From: Patiria miniata
Taxonomy: Eukaryota > Echinodermata > Asteroidea > Valvatida > Asterinidae
Direction of reading: 5' to 3'
DNA: 64,000 nucleotides
Assembly (NCBI RefSeq): GCF_015706575.1
Contig: NW_024037059.1
Coordinates: 33,180,129-33,244,128 of the forward strand
Shown: positions 43,870-54,972 of the stretch, piece by piece
How the letters are laid out: each line of letters starts with the position of its first letter
Numbering within the stretch: the first letter of the stretch is position 1
Program-made: the position numbers and the translations under genes
The notes under the pieces: model-generated
Seen by the model: the letters and a program-made list of their open reading frames with translations, nothing else
The model's database searches: none
Told to the model about the DNA's origin: nothing

Positions 43870-44440
43870 TGTTATTGAGTGGTCGGACACAACCCGTCCA
43901 CTCTTTGGAGTTGTTGCGATTAATTGAGTGGTCGGGCACAACCCGACCACTGTCTGGAATTGTTCTCATAAATCTTCTTTCTTTCCTTTTTTTGCCGGAC
44001 AATACTTCTCCGCGGCTTTTCTCCTAAACGGTATATGGTATGAACTTGTAACTTTTAGCATATATCAACCCTCATCCCTAGGGGTGCATATTACTCTGAC
44101 GTCATGATGACGTCATCGGGTGTCAAATTACACGCGATTTTAGCTGAAAAGGTGACCAAATTCTTTCACCTATAACTATAGAACAAAATTATCATTGATG
44201 TTTGTATTCCGTAATCAGATAGACCATTATTAATTGATAAACATTTTTTGTCGGTACGTGAACTCGCTTGGCCTTTACTTCTGGGTCTACCGGAAGGTCA
44301 AACTTACGTGAATTCAAAATAAAGACTTTAGCCTGAAATCAAAACAAAGCAAAATTTCATCCAAACGGTAAACGCTATGATCATTAAACCTAACAGTTTT
44401 AAACAGTTTTCCTCATATCTGAATGCTGAAAATTAATATT
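43870..44440. repeat. GAGTGGTCGG hairpin repeats and following unassigned sequence
   Basis: GAGTGGTCGGACACAACCCG and GAGTGGTCGGGCACAACCCG occur about 55 bp apart, each with a mirrored GGGTTGTGTCC/GACCACT partner. The rest to 44440 has no recognised feature. Confidence 0.45.
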
Positions 44441-44449
44441 CCCACAGCG

Positions 44450-44745
44450 TGTAGCCACAAACTTTTCTGTCGTAAAGTCAGTACAAAATTTTATTATGCC
44501 CATGCAAAAGAAAAAAACAAACATAAAAGCCATTTTATGATATGATTAGCATATGTTGCATAAACTCCAACGACGTTAGAGGCTCCGTCAAGTCTACCGT
44601 TGTCATAAATTCAGTGCAGAATTTTACTATACCCATGCAAAAGACCACAAAAAAACCCATAAAGGCCATTATATTTTGAGATTAGCATAATTCTGTTGCA
44701 TAAACTCCAACGACGTTAGAGGCTTCGTTAACTCTACCAATAGTC
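44450..44745. repeat. Tandem duplication, unit about 145 bp
   Basis: CATAAACTCCAACGACGTTA near 44558 and 44699; TATGCCCATGCAAAAG near 44496 and TATACCCATGCAAAAG near 44628. Two diverged units. Confidence 0.65.
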
Positions 44746-45324
44746 CCAACTGGTTGTATGCTTGAGTAGCCATCCATGCAGCATCAGATGTACGCTTCCT
44801 GATAGACCTACAAGTCTTGTCGAGGTAGCAACAAGTTCAACTGCAGGTTGTGTGATTTTCTTCGTGAAAAACACAGGGTAATGGGTGCAGGGTAATGTGC
44901 AGTTCAATTATGATTAAGTAACTTTAAACACAACTTTATAGCCCTTAGTGCGCGGCGCAGCGGGAACCAGTCACTGCTGCACTAGCACGTACGGGCCTAC
45001 GTGTTTTCATCGATGCAGCTCTGTATGTACGTACGTATGTCTGCAACTGGCATGACTGCCGCGTTGGCCAGGCAGCTTCGCTGCGTTTCGGCACGGCACA
45101 GGGCGTTTTTTGGTCTGTAATTTTATTCCATCATACGTTTAAGAAGAGGAGAAAGTTGCACAAATTGTTTTCTTATAAGAAAAATACATCCGTGGAACCT
45201 TTAAGCATTTAAAACCAAGTCACCGAAAAGTTTAATAGCCGAAAATTACAAAATGTCTGAGACTTTTACACCAAAATTTGGACGACATAAATTAGGAAGA
45301 AAGAATTCCTTTACTTTCATTACT

Positions 45325-45515
45325 AACACATTGTCGTAAAAGTTGGTATCTGGAAATTTCTATGCAAAAGTCCCCTACACCTGGGGTTTGTGTAGAAAAT
45401 ATCAGACGGTAATTACTCCCATCACGCTCAATTAACTTCGGCAGCGACCGCAAGCCCCATTTGAAAGAAAAGGTTATGACGGGATCAAGGTACCAACTTT
45501 TACGACAATGTGCTG
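45325..45515. repeat. Short inverted repeat
   Basis: AACACATTGTCGTAAAAGTT is mirrored at about 45490-45513 (AACTTTTACGACAATGTGCT). Arms of about 24 bp, spacer about 140 bp. Borders otherwise unclear. Confidence 0.5.
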
Positions 45516-45744
45516 GTAATGTTCCCACGCATGAAAATCGCTCGATCTTTAGAAACGCAGATTTCAGCATTTCACAAGATCCTTGGCCCCCACTTTGCAC
45601 TTTATTTTCTTACTTTTAATGCATTGTTCGCGTTCGTGAAAAACATATTTATAATCCGACAGGCTCTATTGCCGCTGCACCCACCGACAGCTCCCCGAAT
45701 CCCACATGTTGTATCTTCCCTTTAAAATATATTATCATCAATCT

Positions 45745-46443
45745 TTTCTTCGCGCCTCTTTTTCTTTCCTTTTTTCTCTTTTTTTCCTTCATTTTTTTTT
45801 CTTCGCGCCTCTTTTTCTTTTCTTTTTCCTTCCAAAGTTATTGATCTGATTCATTACAAAATATACACTGATTCAGGACATGACGTAGTGTCACGGTCAC
45901 ACAAACAGCTACGCCTGGCTTTTTTAGTTGTATGCTTCATCGTACATTCATGATCTGCCTACGTGTATTAATAAACAACACTGTCATTGACTCTGAACGA
46001 TGTACCAGCTCATGTATCCAAAGAATACCAGCCTAGCTATCTCAGAGGCGTAGCAAACTAGGTCATTTTTATTTGGGGGGGGGGGGGGCACGGTGAATGA
46101 AGTTCGTGAAAAAAAACTCGTACATCCATGCTGTACATGTAGACATGTTTTTTTCGCGCAAAATTCCCAAAAGGGCACTCGTACAACGCCGCTTGTAAAA
46201 ACGCACTTGCTTATAAAAACAAAAAGGCACCTGTTTTCAAAAGAAAGGCACTGGTTTACCAAAAAAACCCACTATCTGCAGTCCAAATACTGGGGGAAAC
46301 GCTAGTTTAAAAAAGGGCACTTGAATAGAAAAGGGCATTCTTTACAATTTATTTTCGCCCCACCCCCCGGAAAAGCAAAACGAAAAAAAAAAAAAAAGGA
46401 ACCGGGAAAAAAAGACAAAAAAGAAAAGAAAAAGAGGCGCGAA
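45745..46443. repeat. Inverted CTTCGCGCCTCTTTTTC tracts around a G-rich centre
   Basis: CTTCGCGCCTCTTTTTCTTT occurs at about 45747 and 45802 and is mirrored as AAAGAGGCGCGAAG at about 46430-46443. The centre holds a G-run near 46076 and GGCGTAGCAAACTAGG. Possible MITE; TSD not resolved. Confidence 0.45.
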
Positions 46444-46463
46444 GTCATAGTGGTGTGAATTTA

Positions 46464-46469
46464 ATGGGT

Positions 46470-46500
<31 letters not shown>

Positions 46501-46512
46501 GGGGGGGGGGGA
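46464..46512. repeat. Poly-G tract of about 45 bases
   Basis: Nearly uninterrupted G run with two T interruptions. Similar shorter runs lie at 36181, 46076, 63619 and 63750, always inside GGATCC-type or GTAGCC-type MITE sequence. Length in the assembly may be unreliable. Confidence 0.85.
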
Positions 46513-46659
46513 GAGCAAAATGTCCCTGCCCCCCTCTACAACTTATAAATCGAGGATATGTTGAGAAATACAGGAATTATTTTGGGGAAATATGTTTTGC
46601 CCCCTCTAAAAAAATCCTGTCGACGCCCATGCCGGGGGAGCTAGGACACGTCCCCCAAT

Positions 46660-47356
46660 AATCTGTTTAGGTGGGCCGGGACGCCATGGTGTTGCAATGT
46701 CCTCCCCCAATAATGTTTCCCATGCGTATACAATTCATGTAAACCAATGGATTTGCAGTATTTTTTCCCGAATGGTACGTGTCATAGCTGTAAGATATTG
46801 CTTGTGATATCATATCCATTGAATGTTGTATGTGTGCACATACATTTTTAAACAGCGCCCTTTATAGTCAGCTGTGTCTAGAGAATCCCCCCCCCCTTTC
46901 GAATTCCCAAGCTGGTGGTCCCCAACCCCTACTTGTTGACAAGAAATCGCCGCCACTGGCTATGATGGTGTCAAGACCACAGTCTGAAACCCTGACATGC
47001 ATTCGAAGACACCTAGGCCTACGGATGCAACCCTGCAAATACATTCCCATAGACACTAGTGCTAAATGTCCATACTTCAACATTCTTTTAAAAAAACTCA
47101 GAACTCTCACAGGCATTCAAGCTACACAGAAAAATGATGATCAACATGTCATCTTTCGTTTTTTTTCATTTTTGGTGGGTTGACCGTTGACTTTTCGAGA
47201 TATTCTCACCCAAAAAAGACGACCCCCATTTTCCCCAAAGCGGAAAAGTAGCCATCTTGAAAAACGATTCCTCCACAACATGGCAAAATAGCGCCACTTT
47301 TTAGCCCAATAGCATCCAAAATGCTCAGAATTGGAAGCCCCAAGTCTGGGACAGAG
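46660..47356. other. Intergenic sequence without a recognised gene
   Basis: Several open frames overlap on both strands but none shows a domain, splice borders or sensible composition. Confidence 0.45.
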
Positions 47357-47366
47357 GTTCATTACC

Positions 47367-47880
47367 CAACCTCGTCCCCAGTGCTTACTTTATCTCCAAC
47401 GTTGTTTCCAATAGTAAACCCTGGATAGGAAACTTCCTTCCTGCATCCTGATTCGAAACCGCAATTGGCTAGAAATTGATTTATATCGTGTACTTGGTGT
47501 TGTTATTCACAACGTGCAGTACGTGTTTTCGCGATCATTCGTCCACGCCTTCTCGAAAATATTCATTTCCTTTCCAGTTTGTTAATATTAATATGAAATG
47601 TGATACTGCATGTTGTCTCGTTAAGATCGTAACAGTTTAATTAAAATAAAATCATGTTTTCGTAACTCGCGCCATGCTCGCGCTGTGACGAATTGATTCT
47701 GTTTTTACCCCAGACACCGCATACAAAAACAAACGCAAATGTAACGCACAGGCAGGCACCAGACTACTCCTAATTTGCATACGTGTTCAAAAATCTTGCA
47801 CATGCAAATGATCCCAGTACCAGGGTGAGAGAGCAGGTAGTGATGGGCGCGTACTGCTCGATACCCTGGGGACGAGGTTG
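47367..47880. mobile_element. TIR element with exact 10-bp direct flanks
   Basis: CAACCTCGTCCCCAG at the left and CTGGGGACGAGGTTG at the right. GTTCATTACC occurs at 47357-47366 and 47881-47890. A 9-10-bp TSD suggests Mutator-like mobilisation. 514 bp, no gene. Confidence 0.78.
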
Positions 47881-48904
47881 GTTCATTACCATATCTCTTC
47901 AATTCCCCAATTTTGCGGCACTCAGAACTCTCTAATATAGAATATTTTGAGGGTATAACGTTTATTCATGAGCTCGGCGGATGGATTTAGGCCTATTTAC
48001 CGGCGTGCACCCCTACGTACTTTGCCCTACAACTCACTTCATGCTTCATTAATCCAAGGACGTGTTTTGTGAGCTATTGGATTGAACTAGAAGCTATGGT
48101 ACGTCGCGTCACAGGTTGTTTGTGACGGTTACTGTATGTCACACATGATACATCTAATATGAAACATCATACAAAGCGACGTGGTTTTGTCTATGGTTTG
48201 ACTATTACAGAGGATTTTCCTTACACATACCAATAGAGCAAGGAACGTGACGGGTGTCCGTATACTACTGCCACTCGTGAAACCAACTGAATGTTTAGGT
48301 AAGCTTATACTTCACAGTTTGCTCTCACAGGCAAAGGCGTACGAGGTAGGTAGGCCTATATTATGAACAAGCTGATTTACCCGATCATAGATCGGGTAGG
48401 GCGTAGTGTTGGGGATGAAAATGCGGGGAGTTAAATGTAAATGGGGGATATAGTTGGGAGACATGCAGTTAAAGAATAGCAATTTCTGTGGTGTGATCTG
48501 AGGCAATGTCTGACCACTAAAAACCAATTTGAGCAGAAGATCATCTTTTAAAGTTTTGAGTTTTGAGTAAATGAATCAGCTACATGTATTCTGAGCAATA
48601 GAATCAGTCGCATTTGTGAGGCAGTCGCATTTGGAAAACGTAGTGAAAAGGTTACTGTAGTACACAGGCGAAGGCTGATTGTACAGTTTTGACAATAAAT
48701 CATAATGCAATTAAACGTGAAGGTGTCATTTGAAATGAAAATGTTGAGTGTACCATAAAATTACAAACGGTGTGAATCATGGAGGAAGGTCATAATTAAG
48801 TTTCAGTATTGGACTCGTCAACAAACGTAAACTTGAACTTCTTACAATTTGCGAGACCGTCTGCGAGGAAAAAGTCGATTCAACTTTTATTCAAGTTGGT
48901 TCAA

Positions 48905-49886
48905 CCATCTATATAAGAGCAAGTTTTACTCGGCCTCCGAGAAATGTTTGCTCCTAAAAGGATCCGAGACCCTGGCTTCACGTCCGTAGAAAAATGTGGA
49001 GGGTGTCTTCCGCCGGGTCGGACACTTTTTTGTCGATTTTTTTGTGACTGCGTTTAAGATCGCGGTACTGGCAATGCATCGATCCTTCGTTGATCCCAAA
49101 CAGGTTCCTGAAATTATAACGCGACACTGAATTATACGTAAAGTGGCGGGCAGCGAACTCACAACGGTCAGCCTTGGTGGATGCATGGAGCTGTAAACAC
49201 ATGATGGAAGCAACAGGGCACTATATCACGTCACATGCTTGTGCTGCAAATAGCGAGCACCGTAGAGTCAACCTCGTTTCAGGGTGTGTAGCAGGCTGCA
49301 GTACGCGTTGTCATCGACGGTTTTACGCATAGCTCGGAAGTACTACGCAGTGTATACTTTCGATTGGTCAGACCGCGCAAGGCATAGTAATGTGTGGTCC
49401 TTCTGAGCATTCGTTGCACTCGGCGCAACGAGGAGCGGCAAGCGAAGCCTATGAAATAGGGACACTTGATGGCCACGCACCATGGAGAAAAAACATTTCG
49501 CCAAGGTCACCCCATGCTACCGTTTGGTGAACTCTTTTGTAAAACAGCCAAGTATAACACGTAAACGCAACCCCTACGTCGAAGCCGCTGACCTCGCACA
49601 GTCTAGACACGCAGAAAAAGCCAGCACAGGGGGTGGCCAGGCAGTCAACGTGAAAGCGCACACGACGGCAAATTCCTGCGCAAAACGCAGTCACGAAAAA
49701 TCGACGAAACGGATCGCCGGTCCGTACGGGAAAATCAGGACGACCCGAAGTGTCCCGGACCCGGCGGAAGACACCCTCCGCATTTTTCCACGGACGTGGA
49801 GCGATTTTGGCGCCGCGGGAGCCCGCGGTCTCGGATCCTTTCATGAGCAAACATCGTCTGGGAGGCCGAGCTAAACTCTCTCTTAT
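48905..49886. mobile_element. Element with inverted arms of about 150 bp and TA-rich borders
   Basis: Left arm (TATAAGAGCAAGTTTTACTC, GGATCCGAGACC, GGAGGGTGTCTTCCGCCGGG) mirrors the right arm (CCCGGCGGAAGACACCCTCC, GGTCTCGGATCC, CTCTCTCTTATATA). Both borders lie at TATATA. The centre (GTGTAGCAGGCTGCAG, CGGCGCAACGAGGAGCGGC) has no credible gene, and open frames here are arm shadows. Confidence 0.72.
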
Positions 49887-49889
49887 ATA

Positions 49890-50960
49890 ATAGCCTAGGC
49901 CTATAGATTCTTTTTAACCATTGAATCAGCGTAATACTAGTGCGTGGTGAGCTTCACTTCCGATCGAACTGGCATGCACATGGGATCTGACTCGGTTCAA
50001 AAGTTTGTCTAAAATATCAGAAAGATTGTGAATATGAGCGCACTATGAAGGCCTGTATTGTAATAACGATAGATATATGCAGCTGCAATGGATATACGTG
50101 CTTCATATTTGTTCTGTACCCGTGCTCAATATGTTTTTTTTCTCACCTGGCCAGAAATGTAGTTTTGTATGTACAAGGGCACACCAAAGCCTCACTTAAT
50201 GGGCATATTAGGCCGCGCCTGCAACCGCTGATATCATACGTTTTATGGGCTATAAGTCTTATACTGACTTCGCTTGAATTTACAGCCTTCGTGTGAGTAT
50301 TGAAATCAAAACGTGATCTTTTTACATACGTTTTAATTCGTAAAATATGAGTTGAGGATATTAACCAGTTGTAAGATCAGGTCGAGTGATGTTAAACTGA
50401 GAAAATCACTTCTGGTTCCACTACACTAATTACTTGCTCAATCGGACAAAGAGCGCCGTCTTGTGACACGCAGGATCTATATAGGAGCAAGGTGGATTTT
50501 TTTTCACTAGAAATTAAAGATTACGACCTCCGGGACAATTTTCTGTTCAATTTTACCAGAGGTAGCCAAGTCAATTTGATTTTATATTCCCCTCTCCCAA
50601 AAGCACCCCTAAAACGGCTGCCACGCCCTGGGCCCAGGTCTAAATGTAAACCACCCCACCCTTAATGAGTCGGCCATATTAAAGCAAGGTAAAATCTTCA
50701 TTTTTAGAACTTGCGAAGAGAAATGGAAGCAATGACATATTAATAAGTTCATTACAAACTAATACCAGTCTACTCTGATGAATAATTTAAAATTTTGTAA
50801 TTACACATACCCGAATGTTTTAAGTCACATTTTAAAATAAATTGAAAGTGAGGCTAGAATGAATAAATAGTCTGGCACCATCCTATTCAACAGTTCACAA
50901 TTTATAAAATACATTCAGGGAACACGACCAGAAATAGCTTCCTCGTGAATAAGGACCAGA
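49890..50960. other. Intergenic, nothing recognised
   Basis: AT-rich, no exon, RNA gene or repeat unit that I can support. Confidence 0.45.
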
Positions 50961-50964
50961 GACC

Positions 50965-51385
50965 CCAGCACCCCCCCCCCCTTAAAAAGTTCGCGCCGCC
51001 CCCCCCCCTGGAAATTTGGCATCCAGAGAAAAGCACAGCCGAATTAGTTACTATGATTAGCCGGAATAACCTAAAGTCCCTTTTCCCACGATTTTGTGCG
51101 TATTTTTCACCTAAACCCTTTCTTTTCGCGAGTGACTGTTTATTTTAACGTCCGTGGAAAGCGAACAGCGGATATTGTCTAACCTTAACCATGATAGGTT
51201 TTATACAGCGCCCCAATGGGAAGACGGTGTCAAGCAACCGTGCCCCCCCCCCCCCGTTTTGATTCTACGGAGATCGGGTGTCGCGGTGAAAAAAGTCTGT
51301 CTACATTTCAGCACAGATGAAAATTTTGGGCGCCCCCCCCCCCAACACCACACGCCCCCTAGGACGAGAACCCTGGCTACGCTGC
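50965..51385 (-). mobile_element. GTAGCCAGGG MITE, inverted copy
   Basis: Minus strand reads CAGCGTAGCCAGGGTTCTCG and then G-runs, CTTGACACCGTCTTCCC, CGCTTTCCACGGACGTTAAA and GCCAAATTTCC. The same series runs forward at 63592-64000. G and C runs interrupt it in both. Confidence 0.68.
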
Positions 51386-51964
51386 TGTTGCTGAGAGACC
51401 CACAGGTTGGGTTTTTCCCATTTCCCGAACAAAATCGCCCAAGTATAGTTTCATTATTCCCACAACGCGTGGTCGGCGTGAAGGAAGTGAAAACAGAAGA
51501 TGCATAACCAACGGTACGTGCATCAGGACTGGCCGCTTGAATTTAGTACAATACATTACTGTAATGTTGAAACTGAAATTTGTGACATTTGTTCCATATG
51601 AACCCAGTCTTCCTGAATTATTGTCAGGCTTCAAATAATTCGAAATATGTAAAGGAATTATTATTTCATAAATAAACGTTGGCTGACTTTTTCGTTCGAT
51701 GTCTCATTCGTTCGAAAATAGTATGCACAGTATCAAAGATCACGGAGCAGATCAGATGCTTTGTTGTCGGCATGAACATGCACATAAATCAGCTAGCAAA
51801 CTATTGTGAAGGTTTGTAGAATAGAACAGGAAATAAATATTTCACTTTTAGATTTCAATCTAAATTGTACTCCAGTGCTCCGACCCCAAGGCCACACTTT
51901 AGTGTGTCAATGTGCTGTATGTAGCCCTATTGGCTTTGTTCATTTGGTGTTTGCTCCAAAACCT

Positions 51965-54839
51965 ACGGAAGCCCGTTCGTGCCAGATTTTAAAAGTAAAA
52001 AAATATATTTATTGCGAAATAACGCAATACTAATTGCGAGATAACGCAATAGCATTGCGAAATAACGCACAAGTTTTGCGAAATAACGCAATAGTATTGC
52101 GAAATAACGCAATACTATTAAGAAATAACGCAATAGTATTGCGAAATAACGCAATGAATGTATTGCGAAATAACGCAATAGTTAGTGCGAAATAACGCAA
52201 TACTTATTGCGAAATAACGCAATAAATATTGCGAAATAACGCAATACTTATTGCGATATAACGCAATAGTATTGCGAAATAACGCAATAGTTTTGCGAAA
52301 TAACGCAATAGTTTTGCGAAATAACGCAATACTGTCGTGTTCAAACTTCACCCGGATGTTCAGTTTGGCCCTTATTTGTCCATTTTGATGAAATGTTCTT
52401 GAAGTTCCTGTCCGTCATTGCGTTTTTATCCGTTGTGCTCTTGTCGGGGTACGGTTTTGCTTGAAAGGGGCGGGGTGCTGAAAACCAGAAGGCCTATGTT
52501 TGATCTTTTCAGAAAACGTTGCCATAATAGACATTTCTGTGGCATTTTTGCCCGGAGGGGGGAAGGGGCAACAAGTTTTAAGGAGTTTATTATCTTTTCA
52601 TACACCCCCGGGATTGAATCATGTGCGTTCTGATTTTTTTTAAACACAACCGACTCAAAATGGCCACCAAGCACGAACGCGTGCTGACTCAAGAGAACTG
52701 AATAGTTTCCTCGCAACTACAAGTACTGCGTTTTACCCATGCACCTGTTAATAATCACTTGAATTTAATGGTGCATCCACAGTGCATTCGTATTGTAACA
52801 ATACAGGGGAAATTGTACTGATATAATGATACGTTTTGAGGAATGGTTGTTGGGGGGGGGGATGCTTCAATAATACGCTCAACATTCCACCACGCTGAAG
52901 AAAACTAATACATTTAAACGAATGATAATTACATAAGAATGACACCCCCTAGCATGTCCTAACTTGTACATAGGGGATGATATCTTAATTCAAACTAAGT
53001 GTGTTAAGGTTTTAGGCATTCATGTACAGGATAATTTGAAGTGGGACACCCATGTTAGTTCTATGTGTAAAGTTTTTAACCGTAAATTGTACTTTTTACG
53101 TCAGTTAAAACGTTGCAATATCCCTGTTTCTGATTTATTATCCATCTATGTGCAATATATTAGGCCTACTTTGGAATATGCCTCACCTGCCTGGTTTGGA
53201 AGTCTGACCACAGCACAAAAAGAATGCCTGGAAAAATTGCAAAGGAAAGCTTTCCGCATAATCTTCCCTGTAGTATGGAAGGAATCACTCTTATCAGCAT
53301 ATTTGTCAAGTTCATCACATCCCTCCTATGTCTGAAAGGCTAGAATTGCTTTGTTTAAATTTTGGTAGTAATGTCTTGCATTCCCATGTTCATAGAGATT
53401 GGCTACCTTCGTATAGAGATAACAACCTCAGAAATTCCCATAAACTTTCCAGTATCAGATGCAGAACCAATCGGTATAAAAACAGTCCCATCCCATTTTT
53501 AACCTCAATTTTAAATAATCAGTAGTTTGTTTTATATATATATACCTGGCAGGTTTTTTTTCTTTCTTGCCAACCAGTTATTCAGTCTTTGTGTGTGCTC
53601 GGTCCAAAATGTTTTAATTGTCATTGTTATAACTGTATTTCTATTTGTCTTGTGCGTTGCATGTCATGTTTTTGAATTGTAAGCTTGCATGTTTATGTGT
53701 GTGACCTTTATGTTATTTATTGTAAATTTTATTGTTTTTAATGTTATGGTTTTGTAATTTTTATTGTGAACTTGTGAGGGGAGGCGCAATTCAGCCTCTG
53801 GCTGCAATGTCTGTTTTTTGTATGATTGAATAAATAAACCATTAATAATAATAAGAATGATTTTGCAACTTTAAAATGTTTTCCCGCAATAAGCCCCTCC
53901 CAAAATTACATAACCGGTCCATTCAATTTTAACTGATAAAAGGATGCCTTGCATCAAGAATCACCAAAGCCGTATACTGATATGAATTAGAAAAGAGTTT
54001 TTAGGCTTGTTAAAGAACTGAACGAATTTTAAAAGTTTTAAAAAAGAACTGTACTTTTAAGTCTCCATTTGTTCTAAAAGCTAAAACGTGTTTTATCGGG
54101 GTCATTAGGCAGTGGTGGGTTATGGGGATGGTTAGGATGATTAACCATCATCTTCAGTCTGGAAAAATACCAACTTGGTAGAAAATCCCAATGTTCCCTA
54201 AGATTCGTGAGATAACAATTTTTTTACAACTCGTTGTACAATCTCTAGTCACCGCTTTAGGTCTTTGGTCCTATTTATTACTTGTCCTCCGCTAACCCCC
54301 TTTACAAATCCAGGATCCGCCATGCAGGGTGGGTTTTATGCAACATAAAAACTTTATGTCAGAAAATATGACGTGAGAATTTGCCTATAAGTAGGCCTAA
54401 AGTAGGCCGAAGTAGGCCTACTTCGGGTTCAACCATTCGGACTCATGCATTTTTTTCTCAAAAAACATTGGGTTTATTGAACAAAAACTATTGCTTTATT
54501 TTGCAATAACTATTGCGTTATTTTGCAATAAGTATTGCGTTATTTCGCAATACTATTGCGTTATTTCGCAAAACATTAATTGCGTTATTTCGCAAAACAT
54601 TTATTGCGTTATTTCGTAATACTATTGCGTTATTTCGCAATACTATTGTGTTATTTCGCAATAAGTATTACGTTATTTCGCAATACTATTGCGTTATTTC
54701 GCAATACATCTATTGCGTTATTTCGCAATAATTATTGCGTTATTTTGCAATAGTATTGCGTTATTTCGCAATAGTATTGCGTTATTTCGCAATAAAAATA
54801 TGTTTTCACTTTTAAAATCTGGCACAAACGGGCTTCCGT
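51965..54839. mobile_element. 2.9-kb foldback element with ATTGCGAAATAACGCAATA arrays, carrying a LINE fragment
   Basis: Ends ACGGAAGCCCGTTCGTGCCA and TGGCACAAACGGGCTTCCGT are inverted. Flanks CAAAACCT and AAAAACCT agree at 7 of 8. After CAGATTTTAAAAGT each arm is an array of 18-22-bp units, itself near-palindromic (TTGCGAAATAACGCAA), at 52010-52335 on the left and 54495-54800 inverted on the right. A CR1-like LINE tail (52945-53875) sits in the middle. The element stops 50 bp before the ENPP7-like start codon. Confidence 0.8.
52945..53875 (+). pseudogene. 5'-truncated CR1/L2-like LINE, C-terminal domain and 3' UTR
   Basis: Reads VKVLGIHVQDNLKWDTHVSS, YVQYIRPTLEYASPAWFGSL and LEKLQRKAFRIIF, then after a frame change SERLELLCLNFG to FLTSILNNQ and a stop. 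A 3' UTR of about 330 bp ends AATAAATAAACC and an (ATA)n tail. The frame change is near 53300. Confidence 0.8.
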
Positions 54840-54888
54840 AAAAACCTGACCCACGAATATTTTAAAATCTTTCTCTCCAGATTTCATC

Positions 54889-54972
54889 ATGAAAATGCCT
54901 AAGCTGTACATACGTCTTATTGCGTTTGTCCTGATGTTGGGACTAGTTCCGGTTGCAGCCGAACAATCAACG
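54889..54972 (+). CDS. ENPP7: ENPP7-like exon 1 (signal peptide)
   Basis: 28 codons: MKMPKLYIRLIAFVLMLGLV then PVAAEQST. Donor ACG|GTAAAG. A good acceptor (TTTCTCTCCAG) ends 8 bases before the ATG, so an upstream non-coding exon is plausible. Confidence 0.85.

Noticed and set aside
49449-49874. Pair of overlapping protein genes
   Set aside because: Both frames are produced by the GC-rich arm and centre of the element at 48905-49886, with no domain or codon bias.
51963-52351. Repetitive membrane-like protein (ALFRN repeats)
   Set aside because: The frames translate the ATTGCGAAATAACGCAATA satellite; the mirrored array at 54495-54800 gives the same peptide from the opposite strand.
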